Below, in pieces: positions 47,048 to 56,786 of a stretch of 64,000 bases of DNA (its first letter is position 1; the number at the start of each line of letters is the position of its first letter). The notes beneath the pieces are model-generated. The model made no database searches. It saw only the letters and a list, made by a program, of their open reading frames with translations, and was not told where the DNA came from. Source of the stretch: an uncultured Bacteroidales bacterium. Its GTDB lineage: Bacteria > Bacteroidota > Bacteroidia > Bacteroidales > Paludibacteraceae. The stretch lies in contig CALAUA010000014.1 of NCBI GenBank assembly GCA_937891975.1, positions 310,001 to 374,000 of the forward strand, in the 5' to 3' direction. The translations under genes were made by a program, and so were the position numbers.

Positions 47048-50000
47048 ATGAAACATTTTAACGAGTACAAACAACTGAATTTGGCAGAGTTGAGCAAGGA
47101 AATCCTTGCGCAATGGGAGAAGGAAGATTTGTTCCATCAGAGTATCGAAACACGCGAGGGTTGCCCTTCGTTCCTCTTCTTTGAAGGTCCTCCTTCCGCC
47201 AACGGTATGCCAGGTATTCACCACGTGATGGCTCGTACAATCAAAGATACATTCTGCCGCTTCAAGACCATGCAGGGTTACCAAGTGAAGCGCAAAGCAG
47301 GTTGGGACACCCACGGTTTGCCTGTAGAATTGGGCGTGGAGAAACTGCTTGGTATTACCAAAGAGGACATCGGCAAGAAAATCAGCGTGGACGAATACAA
47401 CGCTGCCTGCCGTCGCGAGGTGATGAAATATACCCAAGAATGGACCAACCTCACCAAACAAATGGGCTATTGGGTGGACCTCGATAATCCATATATCACC
47501 TACGATAACAAGTTTATCGAGACACTGTGGTGGCTGCTCAAAGAGTTGTACAAGAAGGGATATTTGTACAAGGGTTACACTATCCAACCTTATTCGCCCG
47601 CGGCAGGTACGGGTCTGTCCTCGCACGAGTTGAACCAACCCGGCTGCTACCGCGATGTGAAAGATACGACGTGTACAGCGCAGTTTAGGCTATTAGGCGA
47701 TAAGGCAATGAGGTTATTAGGTGAGGAAGCTCCTCTCTATGCTCTCGCATGGACGACTACCCCTTGGACGCTTCCAAGCAACACGGCTCTTTGTGTAGGA
47801 CCAAAAATCGACTACGTCATCGTGAAAGGCGAAAACCCATACACCAAGATTGAGGCATACTATTTGCTTGCTGAGGCACGTTTGGCTGCGTATGCCAAAG
47901 AACTCGGCGAAACGCCAGAGGTGCTGTGGAAAGGAAAAGGAACAGATTTGGAGGGCATAGAGTATGAGCAACTTATCCCTTGGGCAAACCCTGGCGAGGG
48001 AGCGTTCCGACTCATCCTTGGCGACTATGTAACCACCGAAGATGGTACAGGTATTGTGCATATCGCTCCTACTTTTGGTGCAGATGATGCCTTTGTGGCA
48101 AAGAAAGCAGGCGTACCCGGCATGGTGTTCATCACCAAAAAAGGCGAGCAACGCCCAATGGTGGATATGACGGGTAAATTCTTCAATATTGCCGATTTAG
48201 ACGAGGATTTCGTAAAGAATCAAGTGGATGTAGCGGCATACGAGCCATGGGCGGGTCGCTTTGTGAAGAACGCTTATGACCCTACCCTCACCGACAAAGA
48301 TGAGACACTTGATATCAGTATTTGTATTTGGCTCAAAGGCGAGAACAAAGCGTTCCGTATTGAGAAACATGTCCACAACTACCCACACTGCTGGCGTACA
48401 GACAAGCCCGTCCTCTACTACCCACTCGACTCGTGGTTTATCCGTTCGACCAAAGCGCGCGAGGAGATGATGGCACTCAACGACACCATCAACTGGCAAC
48501 CCGAATCCACAGGTACAGGTCGCTTCGGCAAGTGGCTCGAGAACCTCAACGACTGGAACCTCTCTCGCTCACGCTATTGGGGTACACCACTCCCAATCTG
48601 GCGTACCGAAGATGGACAAGAGGAGATTTGCATCGGTTCTATTGCCGAGCTTATGCAGGAGATCGAGAAGTCCATCGCTGCGGGCTTTATGACCGAGAAC
48701 CCATGGCCAAAACATGTGGTAGGCGACTACTCGAAAGAGAACTACGAACCAAGTGTCATCGACCTCCACCGTCCATACGTGGATAATATCATCCTCTGCT
48801 CTCCTTCGGGCAAACCAATGAAACGCGAGCTTGACCTCATCGACGTATGGTTTGATTCTGGCGCAATGCCTTACGCACAAAACCACTACCCATTCGAGAA
48901 CCAAGACGCACCACGCACCGCCGACTTTATCTCCGAAGGTGTGGACCAAACACGCGGTTGGTTCTTCACCCTCCACGCTATCCATACGATGATTGAGGGC
49001 AGCGTGGCATATAAGAACGTGATTAGCAACGGACTCGTACTCGATAAGAACGGCAACAAGATGTCCAAACGATTGGGCAACGCGGTCGATCCATTCGGCG
49101 CACTCGACAAATACGGAGCAGACGCAGTACGTTGGTACATGCTCACCAACTCCAGCCCATGGGAGAACCTGAAGTTCGACCCAGAAGGTGTGGACGAGAT
49201 TCGCCGTAAGTTCTTCGGCACCCTCTACAATACCTACGGTTTCTTCGCCCTCTACGCCAATGTGGATGGATGGAACCCTGACTCTGGACTCGCGACTCCC
49301 GAATCCGAGATTGACAAGTGGATTCTGAGCAAACTTAACTCCCTCATCAAAGAGGTGACTGCCGCATACGAGGCATACGAGCCAACAAAGGCAGGTCGTG
49401 CTATCTCGGACTTTGTGCAAGACGACCTGAGCAACTGGTACGTGCGCCTCAACCGCAAGCGTTTCTGGGGTGGCGAGATGGATGCCGATAAGCAAGCAGC
49501 ATACTACACATTGTACACATGCTTGAAGACTGTGGCACAATTGATGGCACCAAACGCACCATTCTATGCCGACCGCCTCTACCGCGATTTGACCGATGAA
49601 ACCGTACATTTGAGCACATGGCCTGTAGCAGATGAGGCACTGATTAACCTCGACCTCGAACGCAGTATGTCGCTTGCACAACAAGCCACATCTATGATCC
49701 TCTCACTGCGCAAACGTGCCGAGAAGAACGTGCGCCAACCACTCCAAAAAGCTGTTATCCCAGCACCAGATCAAGAGACCCTTGAGGCACTTCTCCGCGT
49801 ACAAGACCTCATCAAGAGCGAGGTGAACGTCAAGGAGATGGTTATCGTGCGTGCCGAGGATTCCGAAATCAAACTCGTGAAGAAAATCAAACCAAACTTC
49901 AAGGTACTCGGCAAGAAAGTGGGCGGTATGATGAAGCAACTGGCTGCTGCTATCGCACAAATGAGCCAAGATGATATTGCCGCGTTTGAAACTGCGGGTA

Positions 50001-50386
50001 CGTTCACCCTTTGCGACTACGCACTTGTCGCTGAAGACGTAGACATCATCACCGAGGATATGCCAGGTTGGCTCGTGGCAAACAATGGCACTATAACTAT
50101 TGCCCTTGACATTGAACTCACCCCTGCGCTGATTGAAGAAGGTATCGCGCGCGAACTCATCAACCGTATTCAGAATCTGCGCAAGTCCTCTGGTCTGGAG
50201 ATCACTGACCGCATCGCCGTACAACTGGAGAATCGTGAGGAAATCGCCGCAGCCGTGAAGAACTGCAACGAGTATATTGCTTCGCAAGTCCTCGCCACAT
50301 CACTCACTTTGGTGGACAACCTCACCAACGACACCGCCCTCGAAATGGACGGATATACCGTACAATGTATCATCAAAAAAGCATAA
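47048..50386 (+). CDS. ileS: isoleucyl-tRNA synthetase, type 2 with GXHH signature
   Basis: 1112 residues. Class I motifs: PSANGMPGIHHVMART near residue 50 and NKMSKRLGN (KMSKS) near 671; GWDTHGLPVE and the editing-domain segments follow the IleRS pattern. In most class I enzymes the first motif reads HxGH. Here it reads GIHH, i.e. GxHH, a variant reported for some type 2 IleRS enzymes with very high mupirocin resistance. The C-terminal zinc domain of type 1 IleRS is absent. A heptanucleotide array (49280-49307) encodes NPDSGLATPESEI between two domains. The codon use is strikingly C-ending compared with downstream genes. Likely heads a transcript with the lipoprotein gene. Confidence 0.97.
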   Translation: MKHFNEYKQLNLAELSKEILAQWEKEDLFHQSIETREGCPSFLFFEGPPSANGMPGIHHVMARTIKDTFCRFKTMQGYQVKRKAGWDTHGLPVELGVEKLLGITKEDIGKKISVDEYNAACRREVMKYTQEWTNLTKQMGYWVDLDNPYITYDNKFIETLWWLLKELYKKGYLYKGYTIQPYSPAAGTGLSSHELNQPGCYRDVKDTTCTAQFRLLGDKAMRLLGEEAPLYALAWTTTPWTLPSNTALCVGPKIDYVIVKGENPYTKIEAYYLLAEARLAAYAKELGETPEVLWKGKGTDLEGIEYEQLIPWANPGEGAFRLILGDYVTTEDGTGIVHIAPTFGADDAFVAKKAGVPGMVFITKKGEQRPMVDMTGKFFNIADLDEDFVKNQVDVAAYEPWAGRFVKNAYDPTLTDKDETLDISICIWLKGENKAFRIEKHVHNYPHCWRTDKPVLYYPLDSWFIRSTKAREEMMALNDTINWQPESTGTGRFGKWLENLNDWNLSRSRYWGTPLPIWRTEDGQEEICIGSIAELMQEIEKSIAAGFMTENPWPKHVVGDYSKENYEPSVIDLHRPYVDNIILCSPSGKPMKRELDLIDVWFDSGAMPYAQNHYPFENQDAPRTADFISEGVDQTRGWFFTLHAIHTMIEGSVAYKNVISNGLVLDKNGNKMSKRLGNAVDPFGALDKYGADAVRWYMLTNSSPWENLKFDPEGVDEIRRKFFGTLYNTYGFFALYANVDGWNPDSGLATPESEIDKWILSKLNSLIKEVTAAYEAYEPTKAGRAISDFVQDDLSNWYVRLNRKRFWGGEMDADKQAAYYTLYTCLKTVAQLMAPNAPFYADRLYRDLTDETVHLSTWPVADEALINLDLERSMSLAQQATSMILSLRKRAEKNVRQPLQKAVIPAPDQETLEALLRVQDLIKSEVNVKEMVIVRAEDSEIKLVKKIKPNFKVLGKKVGGMMKQLAAAIAQMSQDDIAAFETAGTFTLCDYALVAEDVDIITEDMPGWLVANNGTITIALDIELTPALIEEGIARELINRIQNLRKSSGLEITDRIAVQLENREEIAAAVKNCNEYIASQVLATSLTLVDNLTNDTALEMDGYTVQCIIKKA
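49280..49307. repeat. heptanucleotide array inside ileS (4 units)
   Basis: Units GACTCTG, GACTCGC, GACTCCC, GAATCCG; encodes part of NPDSGLATPESEI just before IDKWILSKLN, an inter-domain region. Confidence 0.88.
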
Positions 50387-50390
50387 CAAT

Positions 50391-50840
50391 ATGAAGACAA
50401 GAAGTATCCTATTCAGCACACTCGCATGTATCATGATAGCCATGACCTCATGCTGGAATACTCCAGAACCAGAAGTAGCATTTGACGAAGCCAGCCTGCT
50501 CGGCTTGTGGGCAGAAGGTTCCGCAAACTACAACGACACCATCCCCGTGCACTTTGTTCGCTTTACTAAGGAGCAAGATCCAACTGGCGAATACAAATAC
50601 GGTCGTGAGTGGAACGAGGATGATGATGTCTATGAGGAGGATCTCTTACCCTATGGCAACGGTTGGTTCAAATACAAACTCGTGAAAAGCGACCTCACCG
50701 AAATTCACCTCATGGACAACGGTGGCGCAAAAGATCCAAAAGTGTATGTTGTACAGAAATTGACCGATACTGAATTAGAGTATCGCGATGAATACAAGAA
50801 AACGTACTATTTTCAAAAGGTTGTATCGGTAAACAAATAA
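50391..50840 (+). CDS. small lipoprotein of unknown function
   Basis: 149 residues from ATG 50391, four bases after the ileS stop; the frame further upstream is a shadow of ileS. Signal with lipobox (ILFSTLACIMIAMTSC). The mature part (LLGLWAEGSANYNDTIPVHFVRFTKEQD, GNGWFKYKLVKSDLTEIHLMDNGGAKDPKVYVVQKLTDTELEYRDEYKKTYYFQKV) has the alternating strands of a lipocalin-like barrel (LxGxW start). This is a structural guess. It may be cotranscribed with ileS and the AsmA-like gene. Confidence 0.65.
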   Translation: MKTRSILFSTLACIMIAMTSCWNTPEPEVAFDEASLLGLWAEGSANYNDTIPVHFVRFTKEQDPTGEYKYGREWNEDDDVYEEDLLPYGNGWFKYKLVKSDLTEIHLMDNGGAKDPKVYVVQKLTDTELEYRDEYKKTYYFQKVVSVNK

Positions 50841-50844
50841 GCAT

Positions 50845-53800
50845 ATGAAAAAGTTTGGAAAAATAGTTGGCATTTCGCTAGGGGCGTTGGTAGGTATATT
50901 GTTAATTGCGGTATGTGCTTTGCTATGGGTGGTATTCACCCCCGCGCGTTTGACCCCTATTGTACGTCAAGCAGTTGATAAAGTAATCGCTTGCGAGTAT
51001 GAGATTGGCGAGGTGGAACTAACATTTTTCTCGACTTTTCCTGAGTTTGGTTTGCGTGCAGACACGTTGTGTCTGGTGAATGTGTGTGAGGGTGCGAATG
51101 AAGATACGGTATTATTTGCACCACATGTGTTGGCGACAGTGGATGTGATGGCGTTGTGGAAAGAACGACACTTGAATATACATCGCCTAACTCTCACGGA
51201 TGTAGAGGGTTATGTGTATATGGCGGATAATGTAAGTAATGTGGATGTATTTGTTTTGTCGGGCGATACTGTGACAGAAACGGCGAGTGATGTTAGTTTG
51301 CCGTTTGATAGTATAACGGTGGGTGAATTTATTTTAACCGCTAAACAGTTGGTGTTGGATGATAGGAAAAATGAGATAGATGCGTCATTATATAATACTG
51401 GTTTACAGGCATATATGAATGGTTGGGAAGATGTGTCACTATCATTATCTGCTGCGGATGTGTGTGCGACAATAGGGGGTGAGGTGTATGCTAATCATTT
51501 GTCGGTTGATGTATCGTTGCCTCTGTCGATTGACATGGAGACACAGTCGTTGGATATGCAGCAAGCACGAGTGCGTGTGAACGAATACGAATTGGCGGTG
51601 GATGGAATTGTAAACATGGCGGATTCTGTAAGTATGCAAGTGAATGTGCAGGCGGAGGAATGGCAGATAGCACCTTTGCTTGGATTATTGCCACGTTCTT
51701 TGACGACAAGTTTAGAGGGGATAGATGTGGACGGTAAGGTGTCGTTGAACGCCGATATTGCAGGTGTTTATAGTGAAAGTCGGTTGCCAATTGTGGATGC
51801 TAACGTGGTATTGCAGCAAGGTAGAGGCAGTTATGCATCGCTGCCTTATGTGCTCCGCGATGTGAGTGTGGAAGCTGACACGCATGTGGATTTGAATAAT
51901 GAAAGCAACACGAATATTATTCTTCATCAATTGTCTGCAAAGACTAAGAGTTCGTCGGTTACGTGTAGGGGGCGTGTGGATAATGTGCTGACAGATATGC
52001 AGTTGGATGTTCGTGTTGGTGTGAATGCATATGTTCCAGATTTTGCGTATTTCATGCCTGAAAATATGCAAGTGGAAGGACGCTTGAAGGGAACATTGGA
52101 CGCAAAGGCAAGTTTGGAAGATTTGTTGGAATTTCGATTGGATGGCATGAAATTGAAGGCAAATTTGTATGCTCAAGATTTCTCTTATGAGCAGGATTCT
52201 ATGCAAGCAAGTTCTCCTGCTATGCGTGTACGCTGTGAGTTGCCAAATACAACTGCGTCTTCAAAGAATGTGGATTGGGCTAGTGTTCGTATTTCAACGT
52301 CGGGTTTGCAGTTCTCTCAAACGAATACGTTGTATGCAAGTATGGGGGTGAGCGATATTGTTGTGGAAGTGAATGACGTATTGAGTAGTGAGACGGTGCA
52401 AGCGGTAGTGGATGTGCAATCAAAAGAGTTTGTACAGTTGAAAATGGATAGTATAGCGGTGAATGTGACTTCTCCTCAATTGAAGGCGACGTTGGCTGCT
52501 AACATGAAAGATTCAGTGGAAATACCGACTATATCGGCACAACTAGCTTATGATTCGATGTTGGCTAATTATGGTGATATTTGCGGATTGATGCAGGCTT
52601 CAAGTTTGGAGGTTAATTTGTCATCAAGTAAGCAAAATAAATCAATTCCACGATTGGAAGCTGCCGTTAGAACAAAGGCGTTGGAAGCTAACGTAGATAC
52701 AACTATAAGCGTAGAAACGCAAGCGTTGGCAGTACGTGCAGTGGCACGCTACAATGAAAAAGCTGATAATATGCTATTGCGTTGGAATCCTCGCTTGGAT
52801 GTGGTGATGGAACAAGGTATGGTTCACATGTCATCTATTGCGCCACCGATTGTGATTCCTTATATAGATTTTGCGTATTCCAATAGGGAGTGTGCAATAA
52901 ATCAGTCGCAATTGCAGATAGGTCAATCTGATTTCTCCTTGTCGGGTAATGTGCGTAATATAGGTGCTTGGTTGAGAGGTAGAGATGAGTTGCAAGGTGA
53001 ACTGAATTTTGTGTCGGAATACACGGATGTCAATGAATTGATGGCACTCTTCTCTGCAGAACAGGGTAGTGAAGAAACTGAAGTGTTAACAGAAAATACT
53101 ACGGAAGAATATGACTCTGTGGTGGTTACTAAAGGAGAGTCAGAGCCATTTCTTGTGCCGATGAATATGAATTTGTCGCTGAACACCCATATTCAAGAGG
53201 CAAGAGTATTTGAACAGAACTTGAGAAACTTGAAAGGAAAACTCTATGTGAAGGATGGTATATTGGTATTGGAAGAGATGGGCTTTGTTTGCAATGCAGC
53301 CAAGTTGCAGTTGACGGCGATGTATCGTACGCCACGCAGAAACCATATCTATGTGGGTTTGGATTATCACATGATAGATATTCATATAGAAGAGTTGGTA
53401 CAAATGTTGCCTCAACTGGACACAATAGTGCCTATGCTGAAATCTTTTAAAGGTAATGCGGAGTTCCACTTGGCAGCAGAAACCTACACCAATGCTCAAT
53501 ATAAGATAAAGCCATCTACCTTGCGAGGAGCATGTAGTTTGACGGGTAAAGATTTGGTGGTGATGGATAGTGAAACATTTAGCACTATTTCCAAGAAATT
53601 ACTGTTTAACAAGAAGACCGAAAATAAGGTAGATAGTTTGTCGGCAGAAATTACGGTATACAAGAAGGAGATAGACGTGTATCCATTATGTGTGTCGATG
53701 GATAATTATATGGTTGCATTGGGAGGGCGTCATAATTTGGATATGACATTTAATTATGATGTAAATGTGTTGTCTCCTATTTATTTGGGTGTAAATGTGT

Positions 53801-53952
53801 CGGGAAGCATAGATGATTTGGATATTAAATTGACAAAATGTAAATATGCGAAAGACTTCCGTCCAACTGCACATGGGAAAGTATCTCAACAAACTGCTGA
53901 GTTGCGAAATATTATTAGAGAATCAATGCGTAAAAATGTAAAAATAGAATAA
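50845..53952 (+). CDS. AsmA-family protein (TamB/AsmA-like lipid transfer)
   Basis: 1035 residues. One N-terminal membrane helix (IVGISLGALVGILLIAVCALLWVVF) is followed by the AsmA N-terminal module (YEIGEVELTFFSTFPEFGLRADTLCLVNV) and a long series of beta-strand repeats. The C-terminal AsmA_2-like block includes MLKSFKGNAEFHLAAETYTNAQYKIKPSTLRGACSLTGKDLVVMD and ends with VNVSGSIDDLDIKLTKCKYAKDFRP. AsmA-like proteins form hydrophobic grooves that carry phospholipids between membranes. Periplasmic with inner-membrane anchor. The codon use (TTG Leu, GTG Val) contrasts with ileS. Confidence 0.85.
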   Translation: MKKFGKIVGISLGALVGILLIAVCALLWVVFTPARLTPIVRQAVDKVIACEYEIGEVELTFFSTFPEFGLRADTLCLVNVCEGANEDTVLFAPHVLATVDVMALWKERHLNIHRLTLTDVEGYVYMADNVSNVDVFVLSGDTVTETASDVSLPFDSITVGEFILTAKQLVLDDRKNEIDASLYNTGLQAYMNGWEDVSLSLSAADVCATIGGEVYANHLSVDVSLPLSIDMETQSLDMQQARVRVNEYELAVDGIVNMADSVSMQVNVQAEEWQIAPLLGLLPRSLTTSLEGIDVDGKVSLNADIAGVYSESRLPIVDANVVLQQGRGSYASLPYVLRDVSVEADTHVDLNNESNTNIILHQLSAKTKSSSVTCRGRVDNVLTDMQLDVRVGVNAYVPDFAYFMPENMQVEGRLKGTLDAKASLEDLLEFRLDGMKLKANLYAQDFSYEQDSMQASSPAMRVRCELPNTTASSKNVDWASVRISTSGLQFSQTNTLYASMGVSDIVVEVNDVLSSETVQAVVDVQSKEFVQLKMDSIAVNVTSPQLKATLAANMKDSVEIPTISAQLAYDSMLANYGDICGLMQASSLEVNLSSSKQNKSIPRLEAAVRTKALEANVDTTISVETQALAVRAVARYNEKADNMLLRWNPRLDVVMEQGMVHMSSIAPPIVIPYIDFAYSNRECAINQSQLQIGQSDFSLSGNVRNIGAWLRGRDELQGELNFVSEYTDVNELMALFSAEQGSEETEVLTENTTEEYDSVVVTKGESEPFLVPMNMNLSLNTHIQEARVFEQNLRNLKGKLYVKDGILVLEEMGFVCNAAKLQLTAMYRTPRRNHIYVGLDYHMIDIHIEELVQMLPQLDTIVPMLKSFKGNAEFHLAAETYTNAQYKIKPSTLRGACSLTGKDLVVMDSETFSTISKKLLFNKKTENKVDSLSAEITVYKKEIDVYPLCVSMDNYMVALGGRHNLDMTFNYDVNVLSPIYLGVNVSGSIDDLDIKLTKCKYAKDFRPTAHGKVSQQTAELRNIIRESMRKNVKIE

Positions 53953-53954
53953 TT

Positions 53955-56042
53955 ATGAAAAAATCAATTTTAGTGAGCTTAATGCTTTGTATGATGATGG
54001 CTTGTACCAATCAAAACCCTTTGCTCGTGGAGCAAAATACACCTTATGGTGTGCCCGCTTTTGATAAAGTAAAGAATGAACACTATATGCCTGCTTTTGA
54101 GCAAGCTATAGCAGATAATAAGGCTGAAATAGATGCAATCGTGAATAACCCTGAGGCACCGACTTTTGCAAATACTATTGAAGCATTGGATCGCAGTGGT
54201 GAATTGCTGGATAAAGTGGTAGGTGTGTTCTTTAACGTATTGGAGGCAGATGGCAATGATGAAATGAATAAGATTGCCGAAGAGGTGACTCCTTTGTTGT
54301 CGGAATTGAGTGATGGAATAATCTTGAATGATGTTTTGTTTCAACGTGTGAAAGCAGTGTATGAACAACGTGAAACTTTGAATTTGAATGCTGAACAAAT
54401 GCGTTTGCTGACGGAAACGTTTAAGTCATTTGCTAACAATGGTGCTAACTTGCCTGAAGAAAAGAAAGCACGATTGAAAGAGATTAACCAAGAATTGGGT
54501 TTATTATCGTTGTTATTTGGAAGCAATGTGGTAGCAGAAACAAATGCATATCAATTGTTCATCACTGATGAGGCAGAACTCAAGGGCTTGCCAGAAAGTG
54601 CTAAGGCTGCCGCAAGAGAAGAGGCCGTAGCAGCAGGTCGTCCAGATGCGTGGCTGTTTACCCCAAAACGTACGAGTTTCACTCCAGTACTACAATATTG
54701 TGAGAATCGCGATTTACGTAAGGAATTGCTTATGGCATATACTACCCGTGGCAATCATGACAATGAAAATGATAATAAGGATATTATTGTGAGGACGATG
54801 CAATTGCGCGTGGAGAAAGCACAATTGTTTGGCTACACTAATCCTGCTGACTATATTCTAGCGGATTGTATGGCGAAAGATGCAAAGACTGTAGATACTT
54901 TCTTGGAGTCGGTCTGGGAACCAAGTTTGAAAGCTGCAAAGCGTGAAGCGGCAGAACTGCAGAAACTATTGAGCGAAGATTTACCAGGCGAGAAATTGCA
55001 ACCATGGGATTGGTGGTATTACACAGAGAAATTGCGCAAAGCAAAATATGATTTGAATGAAGAAGAGTTGAAACCTTATTTTGAGTTGAGTAATGTGCGC
55101 CAAGGTGCATTCCAATTGGCACACAATTTATTTGGAATTAATTTTGAGAAATTAGAAGGTATGCCTGTGTATAACCCAGAGGTAGAGGTGTTTAAGGTAA
55201 CTTATGCTGATGGCAGTTTGGTGGGTATCCTTTATACAGATTATTTCCCACGCGCTGGTAAGCGTCCAGGTGCATGGATGAATAATATCTGTAATCAATA
55301 CGTTGATGCAGAGGGCGTGGATCATCGTCCAGTAATCATCAATGTGGGTAACTTCAACAAACCAACACAAGGCAATCCATCGCTCTTGTCAATGGATGAT
55401 GTAGAGACCCTTTTCCACGAATTTGGACATGCATTGCACGGATTGTTGTCAAAAGCGACGTACAAATCATTGGCAGGAACAAATACGCCGCGTGATTTTG
55501 TTGAGTTGCCATCGCAGTTTATGGAGAATTATTGCTATCATCCGCAAATTATGAAGACTTACGCTTTTCACTATCAAACAGGTGAGGTGATGCCTGATGA
55601 GTTGATAGCTAAGATTAACAAGGCAAGCACCTTTAACGAGGGTTTTGTGATGACAGAGTTACTGTCAGCATCCATCTTGGACATGGATTATCATAAGATG
55701 ACTACTACAGATGCATTTGATGTGAATGCTTTTGAGGATGCTTCTATGGTGAAGATGCAAATGATACCTGAGATAATCACCCGTTATCGTTCAACCTTCT
55801 ATAACCATATATTTACAACTGGTTATGCTGCAGGATATTATAGCTACACATGGTCAGCCGTGTTGGATGCAGACGCATTTGCGGCCTTTGTAGAAACTGG
55901 TGATATATTGAATCAAGAAGTGGCCAAACGCTATTTGCATTTGTTGGAACAAGGTGGTACTCGCGATGCACAAGAATTGTATCTGGAGTTCCGTGGTAAG
56001 TCTGCTGATCCTAAATATTTATTACAGAAAAAAGGTTTTTAA
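53955..56042 (+). CDS. dcp: M3-family oligopeptidase / peptidyl-dipeptidase, lipoprotein
   Basis: 695 residues. The zinc motif is HEFGHALHGLLS near residue 487 with the downstream Glu in ASILDMDYHK or the preceding ENYCYHP region. The N terminus (MKKSILVSLMLCMMMAC) has a lipobox-like MMAC, so the enzyme is probably periplasmic or outer-membrane anchored. The sequence pattern (NPLLVEQNTPYGVPAFDKVKNEHYMPAFEQAI, ILYTDYFPRAGKRPGAWMNN) fits the Dcp branch of M3, which releases dipeptides from C termini of peptides. It starts two bases after the AsmA-like stop. Confidence 0.93.
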   Translation: MKKSILVSLMLCMMMACTNQNPLLVEQNTPYGVPAFDKVKNEHYMPAFEQAIADNKAEIDAIVNNPEAPTFANTIEALDRSGELLDKVVGVFFNVLEADGNDEMNKIAEEVTPLLSELSDGIILNDVLFQRVKAVYEQRETLNLNAEQMRLLTETFKSFANNGANLPEEKKARLKEINQELGLLSLLFGSNVVAETNAYQLFITDEAELKGLPESAKAAAREEAVAAGRPDAWLFTPKRTSFTPVLQYCENRDLRKELLMAYTTRGNHDNENDNKDIIVRTMQLRVEKAQLFGYTNPADYILADCMAKDAKTVDTFLESVWEPSLKAAKREAAELQKLLSEDLPGEKLQPWDWWYYTEKLRKAKYDLNEEELKPYFELSNVRQGAFQLAHNLFGINFEKLEGMPVYNPEVEVFKVTYADGSLVGILYTDYFPRAGKRPGAWMNNICNQYVDAEGVDHRPVIINVGNFNKPTQGNPSLLSMDDVETLFHEFGHALHGLLSKATYKSLAGTNTPRDFVELPSQFMENYCYHPQIMKTYAFHYQTGEVMPDELIAKINKASTFNEGFVMTELLSASILDMDYHKMTTTDAFDVNAFEDASMVKMQMIPEIITRYRSTFYNHIFTTGYAAGYYSYTWSAVLDADAFAAFVETGDILNQEVAKRYLHLLEQGGTRDAQELYLEFRGKSADPKYLLQKKGF

Positions 56043-56777
56043 TTGAAGTATTTCCTTAGAAATATATCTCAATCTAACATCCTACGAACAATACTCGGTA
56101 TTGTTCTTGGGATGTTTTTTTGGATTAGTTCTTTGATACAAATAGAACCTCTATGTGAAGTGCTGATTACTTCTCTTTTTGCGATATGTAATGCTGTATT
56201 ATTATCAGTAGTATATAGCAAATTAGAGGTAACCAACTTGCCATCCCCTTTTGTGGCGATTACTTATTGGATAGGTATATCTGCAATGCCTTTTTTCCAT
56301 TCCTATTGGCAGGGACAAGTATTGATTGCTAGTGTGTTGGTAGCTTTGTTGATGTTAGGCAATGTTGGATATCGCAATCAAAAAGCGGCAGAAGAGAGTT
56401 TTCTATCCACTTTGATTGTGTGTATTGTGTCGTTAGTGGTATGTCAAGCCCTCATAGGAGTTCTAGTAATATGGATTTACCTATTATCTAAGCGAATATT
56501 GACTTGGCGAAATTGGATGGCTTCAGTGATTGCTATAATAGTAGTAGTATTGTATTGTGGCGTAAGTCATTATTTAGGATTGATTACGTTTTCTCAAATC
56601 TTGTGTGACTTCTTTCAGCAATGGGACGCTTGGATAGAAATGGCATTGTTGGTAGTTATAAGTACAATAACCTATCTTACGATTAAAAGAAGTAGTATCG
56701 CATCGGGAATTGTGTATATTATGGCTATCATTGTGCTGCTTACAATAGGTGTTGTTTACCTATGTTTTAAGTGGTGA
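56043..56777 (+). CDS. integral membrane protein of unknown function
   Basis: 244 residues, starting from a TTG (56043) directly after the dcp stop codon; no ATG is available in frame nearby. About seven hydrophobic helices (TILGIVLGMFFWISSLIQI, FVAITYWIGISAMPFF, VLIASVLVALLMLGNVGY, STLIVCIVSLVVCQALIGVLVIWIYLL, WMASVIAIIVVVLYCG, MALLVVISTITYL, IVYIMAIIVLLTIGVVYLC). No motif recognised. Cotranscribed with dcp; followed by a short hairpin. Confidence 0.65.
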   Translation: MKYFLRNISQSNILRTILGIVLGMFFWISSLIQIEPLCEVLITSLFAICNAVLLSVVYSKLEVTNLPSPFVAITYWIGISAMPFFHSYWQGQVLIASVLVALLMLGNVGYRNQKAAEESFLSTLIVCIVSLVVCQALIGVLVIWIYLLSKRILTWRNWMASVIAIIVVVLYCGVSHYLGLITFSQILCDFFQQWDAWIEMALLVVISTITYLTIKRSSIASGIVYIMAIIVLLTIGVVYLCFKW

Positions 56778-56786
56778 AACAATAGA

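Noticed and set aside
48569..49684. 371-codon open frame on the minus strand inside ileS
   Set aside because: It is opposite a well conserved IleRS. Its composition (Cys, Val and His rich) is typical of an antisense shadow in C-ending codon DNA.
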